From assembly GCF_965216485.1 (NCBI RefSeq), contig NZ_OZ244162.1:1798001-1862000 (forward strand): a DNA stretch of 64,000 nucleotides, written 5' to 3'. The position numbers and the translations under genes are program-made. The notes beneath the pieces are model-generated. The model was not told the DNA's origin, searched no databases, and worked only from the letters and a program-made list of their open reading frames with translations. The stretch's first letter is position 1; the number at the start of each line of letters is the position of its first letter. Shown one piece after another: positions 44,029 through 52,205 of the stretch. The DNA is from Algiphilus sp965216485. Lineage in GTDB: Bacteria > Pseudomonadota > Gammaproteobacteria > Nevskiales > Nevskiaceae.

Positions 44029-45288
44029 TCAGCGCGGACCGGTGCCGCGACGCAGCCAGCGCGGCAGATGGCGAGGGCGGCGCTTGCGCGGGGGAAGTAC
44101 CTGGGAGTGGTCACCACTGCGGCCCTCGGCGCGTTCGACCGCGGCGCGGGTCCCGATGGGCCCCGTCAGCTCAAAGACAATTGTGGCGAAGATCACGACC
44201 GACAGGAGTTGTGGGCCCTCCGGCAGGCGCTCGGATGCCGCCAGTGCCAGACCAAGCGCGACCCCGGCCTGTGGGAGCAGCGCCACCCCCAGCCAGGCCG
44301 CTTCGCCCGAAGGGAGGCCGGCGCGCGCTCCGCCGAGCCAGCCGCCACTGATCTTGCCCGCGGAACGAAGCAGTACGTAGGCAATACCGAGGCTACCGGA
44401 GGCGAGCAGCATGTCCCACTCCAGGCTGGCACCCGCCAGCACGAAGAACACCACCAGAAAGGGCCGCTCAATGTGCTCGATCTCGTGAAAAGGGCGCTCG
44501 TGATGGCGCGCGAGATTCGATACGACCGCGCCCAGCACCACGGCAGCGAGAATGGGAGAGACGGCCAAAGTGCTCGACAGGGCGGTCAGAATCAGCACGA
44601 TGCCCAACGCCTCTTCAAGGCTCGGGTAGCCCGGTCGAATGCGGCCGGTCAGCCATGCCATTGGCATGCCCAGGACCGCGCCCAGGGCCACAGCTCCCAG
44701 AATCTCTGCTCCGGCCTCTTGCGCCGCCTCCAGGGGCGTACCCGTGCCGCTGGCCACGCTCAGTGCCAAGGCGAAAGCGAGCAGGGCAATGACGTCGTCG
44801 ACGGCCACGACGCCCATCAGGATGCGGGAGAAGCGTCCCTGCAAACCCAGTTCATGCACCACCGCTACGGTGGCGGCGGGGGCGGTCGCCGTTGCGATCC
44901 CTGCCAGGGTGAGCGACAAGGGCGTGCCGAAACCCAGGAGCAGCAAGCCGCCCGCAACCAGCGCGAAGGTCACCGCGGCTTGCGCCACCGCGGCGATGAG
45001 CACGGTACGGCCGAGTGTGTGAATCCGCTCCCGCGTGAACTCGCCGCCGATGAGAAAGCCCACCATGACGAGGGCGATATCGGTGACAACCGGAAACCAT
45101 CGGTGTGCATCGGCGGGCAAAAGATCGAAGGCCGCGGGTCCGACCGCAATGCCGAGGCAGAGCTGCAGTGTCACGCCTGGCACGGCGGTACGACGGCCAA
45201 TGGCTTCCGCGGCCAAACCGAGCAGAAGCAACAGCCCTATCGCCAGTTGTGCGATGGCCACTGCTGAGATGTCCGTGGGCAAATGCAA
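44029..45288 (-). CDS. Cation/proton antiporter, CPA2 (KefB/NapA-like) family
   Basis: About 419 residues with 11-13 hydrophobic segments. The core motif is VAVDDVIALLAFAL (Asp pair of the ion site). A basic C-terminal tail (PPRKRRPRHLPRW) replaces any TrkA-N regulatory domain. The start is uncertain: TTG 45288 or TTG 45282, the latter better spaced from GGAGG; no ATG fits. An FNR box lies about 70 bases upstream. The ion is unknown (K+ or Na+). Confidence 0.87.
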   Translation of the reverse strand: MHLPTDISAVAIAQLAIGLLLLLGLAAEAIGRRTAVPGVTLQLCLGIAVGPAAFDLLPADAHRWFPVVTDIALVMVGFLIGGEFTRERIHTLGRTVLIAAVAQAAVTFALVAGGLLLLGFGTPLSLTLAGIATATAPAATVAVVHELGLQGRFSRILMGVVAVDDVIALLAFALALSVASGTGTPLEAAQEAGAEILGAVALGAVLGMPMAWLTGRIRPGYPSLEEALGIVLILTALSSTLAVSPILAAVVLGAVVSNLARHHERPFHEIEHIERPFLVVFFVLAGASLEWDMLLASGSLGIAYVLLRSAGKISGGWLGGARAGLPSGEAAWLGVALLPQAGVALGLALAASERLPEGPQLLSVVIFATIVFELTGPIGTRAAVERAEGRSGDHSQVLPPRKRRPRHLPRWLRRGTGPR

Positions 45289-45356
45289 CCTCCATCAGGC
45301 CAGACCGGGTGCTACGCACCATAGCCCGGCTCGGTTCGGCGCGGTGAATGCGCGCC

Positions 45357-45370
45357 TTGATCTAGATCAA
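45357..45370. promoter_or_regulatory. Perfect consensus FNR box in divergent promoter region
   Basis: TTGATCTAGATCAA is an exact TTGAT-N4-ATCAA site within a 20-base perfect palindrome (45354-45373). It lies between the antiporter (minus) and persulfide dioxygenase-like gene (plus). Confidence 0.85.
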
Positions 45371-45422
45371 GGCACAAATCTTCCGCCAGGGATAGCCTTC
45401 ACCCAGCTTTCATGAAGGAATA

Positions 45423-45450
45423 ACGATATGTATAAATAGGTATATATCGT
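45423..45450 (+). promoter_or_regulatory. AT-rich interrupted palindrome upstream of MBL hydrolase
   Basis: ACGATAT (45423-45429) pairs with ATATCGT (45444-45450), and the inner bases continue with one mismatch. It stands out in GC-rich DNA about 110 bases before the start codon. This could be an operator for an ArsR-type regulator (BigR/SqrR, which control related sulfur genes) overlapping the -10 region. No such regulator gene is adjacent. Confidence 0.45.
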
Positions 45451-45558
45451 GATCCCGCAACGAAGCGCTCGCCATTGACCGACGCGGAGTAGATCGCCAT
45501 GGACGACAGCACCCTTGCCACCCCTGCGCAGGCCGACATCCCGCCACAGGAGGATTCG

Positions 45559-46431
45559 ATGCCAATACCAACGGTTCACGCATTCTTTGACCGCGCGACC
45601 TTTACGGTGAGCTACGTTGTTGCCGATCCAGAGACTGGCGTCTGCGCAGTGGTCGATCCAGTGATGGACTACGATCCAAGCGCTGCGCGAACGTCGCACC
45701 AGTCGGCAGAGCAGCTGACAGCCACCATCCGTGAGCATGGCTATCAGGTGGAGTGGATCCTCGAGACGCATGCCCACGCGGATCATCTGACCGGGGCACA
45801 GTGGATCAAGGCGCATTGCGGGGGCAAGATCGCGATTGGTGAGAATATCCGCCAGGTGCAGCAGACCTTTGCAGGCCTGTTCAATCTTGGCGGTGATTTC
45901 CCGACGGATGGGTCGCAATTCGACCATCTCTTTGCCGATGACGAGAGCTTTTCCATTGGCAAGCTGAAGGGCCGGGTAATGCACACGCCGGGGCATACCC
46001 CGGCGTGCATCAGCTACGTCATCGAAAACACCTGCTTTGTGGGCGACACCCTGTTCATGCCGGATTACGGCACTGCACGCGCCGATTTTCCGGGCGGAGA
46101 TGCGCGCACGCTGTACCGCTCCATCCAGCGCATTCACCGTCTGCCTGCGGATACGCACCTCTACATGTGCCACGACTACATGCCAGGCGGACGCGAACCG
46201 CAGTGGGAAACCACCGTGTCGCAGAGCCGGCAGTACAACAAGATGATTCGCGACGGGGTAGACGAGGACAGCTTCGTGGAAGTGCGCGAGAACCGCGACG
46301 CAGGGCTGCGTGCTCCGGTGCTGATACTTCCATCACTGCAGGTGAACGTCCGCGCCGGTGTGTTGCCAGAACCGGAAGACAACGGCATTGCCTACCTCAA
46401 GCTGCCACTCAACAAGCTCGGCGGCAGCTGA
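45559..46431 (+). CDS. MBL-fold hydrolase, persulfide dioxygenase/Blh-like
   Basis: 290 residues. Metallo-beta-lactamase metal motif THAHADHLTG, further ligands in HTPGHTPAC and GDTLFMPDYGTARADFPGG, and HDYMPGG near the end. The pattern fits ETHE1-type glutathione persulfide dioxygenases and the BigR-controlled Blh hydrolases that oxidise sulfane sulfur. AGGAGG lies 6 bases before ATG 45559, which decides against the earlier in-frame ATG at 45499. Confidence 0.88.
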   Translation: MPIPTVHAFFDRATFTVSYVVADPETGVCAVVDPVMDYDPSAARTSHQSAEQLTATIREHGYQVEWILETHAHADHLTGAQWIKAHCGGKIAIGENIRQVQQTFAGLFNLGGDFPTDGSQFDHLFADDESFSIGKLKGRVMHTPGHTPACISYVIENTCFVGDTLFMPDYGTARADFPGGDARTLYRSIQRIHRLPADTHLYMCHDYMPGGREPQWETTVSQSRQYNKMIRDGVDEDSFVEVRENRDAGLRAPVLILPSLQVNVRAGVLPEPEDNGIAYLKLPLNKLGGS

Positions 46432-46766
46432 CGCGACAACCAGTCTCCTCCCTTGGCTGCGGCCTGTCCCGGAAGGATCCTCCTGACCCGGGCACAGGAC
46501 CGCAGCATTTCTTTTTTGTGGGGGCGCCACATTCAGGCAGGCAGCGTGAGGATCGTGTCGCGCGCGAAGCTGCGACGGGCACAGGGCACAGGGCACAGGG
46601 CAGAGCAGCACAGGCCTCGAGGAGGGGCCAAAACAACCCTTCGAACCTTTGGGCGCATTCCAGCCCGGCTGCGCAGGCACACCACCAGGCTGACAGCGTG
46701 CATTGCTTGCAAGCGTCGCGGGTTTTGTGGCCAGCGCGGTTCGCCAATGCAGTGAGGGAATTGCGT
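46432..46766. other. 335-base gap outside the island; no gene
   Basis: No supported coding region. It includes four tandem 7-base units (GGGCACA three times, then GGGCAGA, 46577-46604), a simple repeat. Confidence 0.4.
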
Positions 46767-46811
46767 GGTAGCAAGGGCGGGGCTCGAACCCGCGACCTCG
46801 GCATTATGAGA
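46767..46811. repeat. attL: 45-bp copy of tRNA-Met 3' end
   Basis: Identical over 45 bases to 53160-53204, the 3' part of the tRNA-Met gene including CCA and reaching the anticodon loop. The flanks differ immediately on both sides. Together the two copies bound a 6.4-kb island with an integrase gene next to the intact tRNA. Confidence 0.92.
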
Positions 46812-46870
46812 GCGTGTTTGCTGGCTCATAAACCGTAAGTGAAACAGCCACTTGCGGCGTTTGCCGACCC

Positions 46871-46903
46871 CCACTGTGCCAATTTTGTGCCACTTCGGTG
46901 GCC
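46871..46903. repeat. Left subterminal repeat with TGTGCCA units (possible integrase arm site)
   Basis: Contains TGTGCCA at 46875-46881 and 46886-46892 and ends CGGTGGC. Its reverse complement closely matches 53084-53114 near the other end of the island. Inferred arm-type integrase or excisionase binding sites. Confidence 0.5.
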
Positions 46904-46958
46904 TTTGGTAGAGCACATGACTACGCAGTCAAAGACCATGCTAGCCTCCTGCATTACT

Positions 46959-46997
46959 CGACTGTCATAAGACCGCAATCCAGTTGACTGACAGTCG
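46959..46997 (+). promoter_or_regulatory. Inverted repeat before yegP-like gene
   Basis: CGACTGTCA (46959-46967) and TGACAGTCG (46989-46997) are perfect 9-base arms, followed by GTTTTT. It may be an operator or a terminator-like leader hairpin just ahead of the ribosome site at 47015. Confidence 0.45.
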
Positions 46998-47026
46998 GTT
47001 TTTCCAAGAAGAAGAAGGAGGGTCGT

Positions 47027-47359
47027 ATGGCTGGTTACTACACGTTGTTCCAGAGCGAGAAGAGCGGGGAGTGGTACTTCAACCTCAAGGCGGGCAACCA
47101 CGAGATCATCTTGCAGTCGGAAGGCTACACAGCCAAGTCCGGCGCTGAGAACGGTATCGCGTCAGTACGGAGCAACGGTGCGAACGATGACCGTTATGAG
47201 CGCAAGTCGTCGGACAAGGGCAACTACTGGTTCCTTCTCAAGGCCGGCAACGGCCAGACCATCGGCAAGAGTGAGATGTATACCTCAGCATCGAGCCGCG
47301 ACAACGGGATCGAGTCTGTGAAGAAGAATGCGCCGTCTACGGATGTCCGTGAAAGCTAG
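47027..47359 (+). CDS. YegP-like DUF1508 protein
   Basis: 110 residues with two tandem DUF1508 units (YYTLFQSEKSGEWYFNLKAGN ... and later NYWFLLKAGNGQTIGKSEMY). AAGGAGG lies 5 bases upstream. Family function is unclear; such proteins are common on mobile elements and chromosomes. It is a separate transcript on the island, closed by its own terminator. Confidence 0.8.
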   Translation: MAGYYTLFQSEKSGEWYFNLKAGNHEIILQSEGYTAKSGAENGIASVRSNGANDDRYERKSSDKGNYWFLLKAGNGQTIGKSEMYTSASSRDNGIESVKKNAPSTDVRES

Positions 47360-47391
47360 GTAGTTGGCGCTAGCCGGGTAGGTGACAACGG

Positions 47392-47414
47392 AAGCCGCTC
47401 CTTGAGAGCGGCTT
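47392..47414 (+). terminator. Intrinsic terminator after yegP-like gene
   Basis: AAGCCGCTC (47392-47400) pairs with GAGCGGCTT (47406-47414) across a 5-base loop, followed by TCATAT. Confidence 0.7.
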
Positions 47415-47640
47415 TCATATTTGGGGATACCCGCACAACCCTTGACGTTGAGAGCGTGAGGGTGGGTTAGGAACGTCAATTGCGGCAGGAGCTTGTGATG
47501 CTCGCCAATTGCGACCGCGCCGGTTCTGTGTCATCTCAGTGGCAGTTTCTAGTATGGACGCTACTGTTCTGTTGCCCCTATGCTAACTTGCAATAACCTG
47601 CTTTTCGAGTTTCTCTCCGTACGCAAAGAATACTTCTTGT
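47415..47640. other. 226-base gap within island; short repeats
   Basis: Two CAATTGCG copies (47477-47484, 47506-47513). The stretch 47450-47560 weakly resembles the sequence just inside attL (46803-46915), including GAGAGCGTG and the GTGGC region. Probably also holds the promoter of the next gene. Confidence 0.3.
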
Positions 47641-49512
47641 ATGGAGAAGCGCCGGGAAGCTATTCGGTCGTCTCATTTACTATGGGGGTTCGTCTTGGTC
47701 GAAAGTGAAGCATCAACAAGTGCCTCAAAAAGCGATGTCATAAATATAATAATAAATCCTAATGATGGGGCCAGTTACCATTCAATTGGCTCATTGGAAT
47801 GGCGGAATATACCCCTCCTAACCGTTTTAACTGGCGAGAACGGGGCGGGGAAAACGCAATTACTCGACTTTCTCGCCCATAAGCTAAAAAAGTTGCCTGA
47901 TTCATCAAAGCCACCTATGGCTAATATGGCGCTAGATATAGAAGGTGATAGTTTCTCTCCCGGTGACGTTGCTTATATACCTAATACATGGAAGGTGAAT
48001 GGTGGTGGGCGAGCGGGACTGGAGACGGTCACAGAGCAAAGAGAACGACTTAGGCAAATTATTAAATCCCCACGCAATCATGAGGAGAAAGAGGCGCGTG
48101 CAAGAATCGAGGGTATTCTAGATAGACCCATAACGGAATATACGACCGAAGAAGTTATCGAAGCAATGCCTGATCGCAACTGGCACCTTTTGGATTACAC
48201 TAACGTAACAAAAGGGCTTGCCGATATATTCTTTGCGTATCGATTTAAAAAGTTCGAATTGTATGAGCGGCGTGTGCCTGAGGCTGAGTGGGAGGCGCAA
48301 ATTGGCCCCCCTCCTTGGGAAGTTTTGAACGAAGTTTTTCGAGCCTCTGGATTTCCATACGAGGTCACATCCCCTCTTCACAGCGACTTGGAAAGTGGAT
48401 ACAGTCTTCAATTGTATGATTCTCAAAAAGACATTTGCATTGACCCCCAGAGGCTGTCTTCTGGTGAGCAAATGATTTTGGGTGTCGTAATGTGGCTATA
48501 CAATGCAAAGAACTACAGGAAATTCCCAAAGCTGCTATTACTGGACGAGCCTGACGCACACCTACATCCATCCATGACACAGCACTTTATGAGTGTGCTA
48601 AAGGATGTGCTTGTGGATCGTTATGGTGTACGCGTGATACTCACGACGCACTCTCCATCGACGGTAGCAATGAGCCCTGCTTCATCTATTTTCGTGATGT
48701 CACGCGATGCACCACGCATCTCCCGCCCTCCTTCAAAATCACATAGCGTAGGACTTTTAACTTCAGGGTTGGTTACTGTCGGTGAGGCTACGCGATACGT
48801 TCTCGTAGAAGACCAAGGCGATGTGGAATTCTACTCTGCAGTTAAAAGCATTTTGTCTGAATACGGGCCAAGAAGGGATCGTTGCGCCCTTGCTCCTGCT
48901 CCAAGCATTGTCTTTCTACCTGCATCAACGGGTTCTGGCGTGGAGAAAACTGGCGGAGGTTCGAGTGTCGTCCGTAAATGGGTAGACAAATTTGATGCAC
49001 ATCCGCTCGACCATATTATTCTCGGTGTGGTTGATCATGATGGTCATGTTGAAGAAGAAGGTCGCATCTTTGTATCTGACCGTTATAGCATTGAAAATTA
49101 TCTTTTCGACCCTATAAATGTGTTCGGTGTATTGCTTGATAGTCATCTAACGAGCGACCTCCCAGACATTGGGGTCACCGTTGGAAATGAGCACCTGATA
49201 GAATCCAAGGAACAATCAGTCCTTCAAGAAATAATTGAATTCTTTGGAGATAAGATTGAAGCCAACCCTACCTTCAACCCGGATGCCAACAAACCTCATA
49301 GGTCTGTAGAGTTTACAAATGGAGTGACCCTTCAATACCGCGACTGGATGATCTGTCAGCGTGGCCATGACTTGGAGCGGCATTACCAAGCAGCCTTTGG
49401 AGGCGTGAAAGTGTTGAGCTTGCCTCGCCTCATTAACGCTATGCGAAGAATTCGTCTCGTACCCAAGGATCTGGCAGCCATGTTGCAGCGAATCCAGGAT
49501 TGGCGAACATAA
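47641..49512 (+). CDS. AAA ATPase fused to TOPRIM/DUF4435-like domain; candidate anti-phage protein
   Basis: 623 residues. ABC-type/AAA15 ATPase: Walker A GENGAGKT (65-72), signature LSSGEQ (272-277), Walker B LLLLDEPDAHLH (D302-E303), and H-loop LTTHSPS (H337). From about residue 385 a TOPRIM-like part: E390 and D394 in VEDQGDVEFY, D465 and D467 in VVDHDGH, and RYSIENYLF (481-489), the DUF4435-type pattern. This is the make-up of OLD nucleases and of PARIS AriA-AriB joined in one chain. It is AT-richer than the surroundings. The start is uncertain (no ribosome site before 47641; TTG 47695 possible). Confidence 0.75.
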   Translation: MEKRREAIRSSHLLWGFVLVESEASTSASKSDVINIIINPNDGASYHSIGSLEWRNIPLLTVLTGENGAGKTQLLDFLAHKLKKLPDSSKPPMANMALDIEGDSFSPGDVAYIPNTWKVNGGGRAGLETVTEQRERLRQIIKSPRNHEEKEARARIEGILDRPITEYTTEEVIEAMPDRNWHLLDYTNVTKGLADIFFAYRFKKFELYERRVPEAEWEAQIGPPPWEVLNEVFRASGFPYEVTSPLHSDLESGYSLQLYDSQKDICIDPQRLSSGEQMILGVVMWLYNAKNYRKFPKLLLLDEPDAHLHPSMTQHFMSVLKDVLVDRYGVRVILTTHSPSTVAMSPASSIFVMSRDAPRISRPPSKSHSVGLLTSGLVTVGEATRYVLVEDQGDVEFYSAVKSILSEYGPRRDRCALAPAPSIVFLPASTGSGVEKTGGGSSVVRKWVDKFDAHPLDHIILGVVDHDGHVEEEGRIFVSDRYSIENYLFDPINVFGVLLDSHLTSDLPDIGVTVGNEHLIESKEQSVLQEIIEFFGDKIEANPTFNPDANKPHRSVEFTNGVTLQYRDWMICQRGHDLERHYQAAFGGVKVLSLPRLINAMRRIRLVPKDLAAMLQRIQDWRT

Positions 49513-49592
49513 CATCGCAGTCGATGGTTAACTTAAGAGAGTTGCATGACTGGCCCACGGCAAAGGTGTACATTTAGGGTCTTGTTCGTTAG

Positions 49593-50390
49593 ATGAGCGC
49601 CGCAATGAATGATATTTTCGGTAAAGCTTCTGAGGACGAGTTAAGGCAATTTCTCGTTTGGTTTGATTCCTTAACTACGGAGTTCAAGGCGTTGGCGCCG
49701 GAAATCGCGTTAAGAGTTGGCGCTAAAGATAAGGAGGCGGATGAGTGCTTGGTGGTAGAGTGGTCAGAGTTTTATGAGATTCAGTTCCCGTTGCTTATCG
49801 GGTTACTGTTTATTTTGTTTGGTTTTGCAGAGTGGATTGAGCGAATTCTCGGATATGAACGCCATGCAGAAGGGTTGGTGGCCTTTGTAATGGCATCCGA
49901 CGAACCCGGATTCTTTGACCACCTTCAGGGCCTGTCAAGTGAAGAAGTCTCCGTGTTGCTCGGCGTTCTAGTGAGCGCAACCTATTCTCTTTCGGCTTTG
50001 TCGCTTTACTCGACGTCGATGAACAGGCTCGTCGAGCGCGCGGGGGAGGGTGATTGGGAGGCTTTCAAGAATGCGATCCGTGTGGATCCGGTTTCGCTTA
50101 CGTCGCCAACAATGGCGCGTGTGTTGGCGCATGGCTGCCTGGCAGATAGGAAGGCGATGGCACGTAGGGTGCGGACGGCACTCAAGGGGCCGCAGGAGGC
50201 TCGGAAGCCGTACTCACGACTTCGTCTGCTTCACTTGCTGCTGGAGGAGGTTGGAGCGTTCGCAGAAGGTCGTGAACGCATCTATGAACTGGTCGTAGAT
50301 AGGCTACGGGAATACGATCATCGGAAGGCCGACGCGATGAAAGGGCTCTTCTCGCGCTTTTACGAATGGCGGAAAGAGTCAACCACGTGA
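49593..50390 (+). CDS. Hypothetical membrane protein on island
   Basis: 265 residues, no family recognised. Two hydrophobic stretches (FPLLIGLLFILFGFAEWI about residues 67-84, and VSVLLGVLVSATYSLSALSL about 120-140) could span the membrane; the C-terminal half is soluble and helical with many Arg and Glu. It starts 80 bases after the ATPase gene, same strand. It may be an independent cargo gene or a partner of the ATPase. Confidence 0.7.
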   Translation: MSAAMNDIFGKASEDELRQFLVWFDSLTTEFKALAPEIALRVGAKDKEADECLVVEWSEFYEIQFPLLIGLLFILFGFAEWIERILGYERHAEGLVAFVMASDEPGFFDHLQGLSSEEVSVLLGVLVSATYSLSALSLYSTSMNRLVERAGEGDWEAFKNAIRVDPVSLTSPTMARVLAHGCLADRKAMARRVRTALKGPQEARKPYSRLRLLHLLLEEVGAFAEGRERIYELVVDRLREYDHRKADAMKGLFSRFYEWRKESTT

Positions 50391-50470
50391 ATTGGATGTT
50401 TTGACTGGTCGGATTCTGGTGGGGCCGGCAATAGTGTTTGGAACCTCATTCACTAAGTTGAGGTTTCGAC

Positions 50471-51868
50471 ATGCTGGATCAATCACACTTCCTCCCGAGC
50501 AACGACTACGCCGCGGCGGGCGGCGCTTTGTCCGGCAGGACAACCGCCGCGCGCAGCGGCGCGGGTGCGCCCCCTAGTAACACAGCACCCGGTAACTGCA
50601 ATTCAGGAGACAGAGGCGGTAAGCCTCTTGTCCTCAAGGCGGGGTTAGATAGTCTTTATCTCTCCTACTACGGGCGCGTGTACGGAGACATGCAGCGGCG
50701 CCTGGATGCGAAGAAGGAGCAAGCCTGCGAGTCCGACCTGGGTTTGCGGGCACAAGCTCAAATTCTGCTTGCCGATGAAAGGCTCGAAGTCGCGTCCCAT
50801 GGACGGAAGGGGTATCGGTTCGTTCTTCGCAATACAGATTTCGACCTCGGCATCGCGGACCGCCCAGGAACGAAGTTCCCGCAAGCGTATTGCAAGGTGT
50901 CGAGCGCATGCCTGCTTAGAGATGGGCAGGAAGAAGCCGTCCGGAAGCTCACCGCCATTATTGATGCATTGATAGAGCGTGACGGTAGCGGCCCGAATGT
51001 TAGCCGCGTCGATCTCTACGTAGACGCCTGCGAGCCGTTTGACCTGGACTCCATGAACCGGTCGGACTGGGTGTGCCGGGCAAGAGATATCCAGGACTTT
51101 GGCTCAGTAGCGAAGCGGACAGGCTTCGTCTTCGGGCGACGCGGCGTCATTCTTGCGCGCATCTATGACAAGACCGAAGAAATCAAGCACTCGGGCAAGG
51201 ACTATTGGAAGGTGGTGTGGCACCAAGCTGGGTGGGAGCCACCAAAGCGGGTTATTCGGGTTGAGTTTCAGTTGCGTGGCGAGGCGTTGAAGTCGCTCGG
51301 GTTTCAAAGCCTCGACAAGTTGTTTACGGAGGCCGGCCAACTGTGGCGCTACTGCACCACGGAGTGGTTGCGGTTGGCTGTCCCTGTGGAGGGCGACACC
51401 ACGCGTAGCCGCTGGCCTACCCATCCGGCTTGGCAGACGATTGCAGAGCTAGCTTGGGATGGGTCGGAGACCGCGAAGCGGGTCGATGTACACATAGCAC
51501 GAGCACCCCGCGATGAAGTTCTCATCTCACGCTTTGTCAGCGCGATTACAGGTGTCATGGCGAAGTACGACATTGCGGACCCATTCTTCGCCAATACCAA
51601 ACTGCTCGGAAAAGCAGTCGACTTTCACGACGGCATGTACTTCGTTCGTGATGAGGGCTTCGAGGACCATCTGCGCAAGAAAGCCGCTCTGAAGGCCAAG
51701 CAATGGCATCTGCCGTTCCACGACTATCTGGAAAAGGGCGAAGAGCAGTTCAAGGAAGCCGAGCGAAAGGCATACCAGCGCACCAAGCGCAACCTGCGCG
51801 ACAAGTCCGACGACTGGGACCAGGATTGGGACGCGGATATCCCCGGCCTCGATGGAGATCAGGAGTGA
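50471..51868 (+). CDS. Rep_trans-like rolling-circle replication initiator
   Basis: 465 residues. The Rep_trans pattern is visible: AGLDSLYLSYYG (about 57-68), RVDLYVDA, and ILARIYDKTEE with the likely nicking Tyr at Y232, then IRVEFQLRG. The acidic C-terminus (DDWDQDWDADIPGLDGD) is unusual. The first ~55 residues are low-complexity and coincide with DNA hairpins, so translation might start later or the origin lies within the gene. GAGG precedes ATG 50471. It would replicate the excised island. Confidence 0.75.
   Translation: MLDQSHFLPSNDYAAAGGALSGRTTAARSGAGAPPSNTAPGNCNSGDRGGKPLVLKAGLDSLYLSYYGRVYGDMQRRLDAKKEQACESDLGLRAQAQILLADERLEVASHGRKGYRFVLRNTDFDLGIADRPGTKFPQAYCKVSSACLLRDGQEEAVRKLTAIIDALIERDGSGPNVSRVDLYVDACEPFDLDSMNRSDWVCRARDIQDFGSVAKRTGFVFGRRGVILARIYDKTEEIKHSGKDYWKVVWHQAGWEPPKRVIRVEFQLRGEALKSLGFQSLDKLFTEAGQLWRYCTTEWLRLAVPVEGDTTRSRWPTHPAWQTIAELAWDGSETAKRVDVHIARAPRDEVLISRFVSAITGVMAKYDIADPFFANTKLLGKAVDFHDGMYFVRDEGFEDHLRKKAALKAKQWHLPFHDYLEKGEEQFKEAERKAYQRTKRNLRDKSDDWDQDWDADIPGLDGDQE
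50545..50591. other. Adjacent hairpins inside 5' end of rep; candidate double-strand origin
   Basis: CGCCGC/GCGGCG (50545-50550 with 50556-50561, 5-base loop) is directly followed by CGGGTGC/GCACCCG (50562-50568 with 50585-50591). In pT181-type Rep_trans replicons the nick site lies in a hairpin within the rep gene; by analogy this is a candidate origin. Confidence 0.4.
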
Positions 51869-51872
51869 TGCC

Positions 51873-52205
51873 ATGCGAACCTATGACCTTCAGGAGGCCG
51901 CGCACTTCCTGCGCATGTCACCCACCATCCTTCGTCGTAAGGCCGCCGCAGGGGAGATCAGAGGCGCGAAGCCGGGCAAGCGGTGGGTCTTTCTCGAAGA
52001 CGACCTTGCCGACTACCTGGGGCGGTTATACGCTGCCTCTCGGCAAGCGCCGCTAAGTGGCTCCAAGTTGGAGATTGGAGCATGTCGATATACAAACGCG
52101 GCGACATTTGGTGGATTCGGTTCACAACCCCCGATGGTTCGCGAGTACGAAAGTCTGCTGGGACTACGAACAAGCGAGCGGCCCAAGAACTCCACGACCG
52201 GCTGA
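51873..52205 (+). CDS. AlpA/MerR-type helix-turn-helix protein (possible excisionase)
   Basis: 110 residues; the first ~55 form a winged helix-turn-helix (YDLQEAAHFLRMSPTILRRK ... GKRWVFLEDDLADYL) typical of AlpA-like regulators and excisionases. The tail has no known domain and overlaps the integrase start by about 124 bases. AGGAG lies 8 bases before ATG 51873. It starts 4 bases after rep and likely controls integrase and excision. Confidence 0.8.
   Translation: MRTYDLQEAAHFLRMSPTILRRKAAAGEIRGAKPGKRWVFLEDDLADYLGRLYAASRQAPLSGSKLEIGACRYTNAATFGGFGSQPPMVREYESLLGLRTSERPKNSTTG

Noticed and set aside
46577..46604. Tandem GGGCACA units as a CRISPR or iteron array
   Set aside because: Only four 7-base units without spacers, outside the island; a simple tandem repeat.
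46767..46811. A second tRNA gene at attL
   Set aside because: Only the 3' 45 bases are present; there is no D-arm or 5' acceptor, so it is the attachment duplication.
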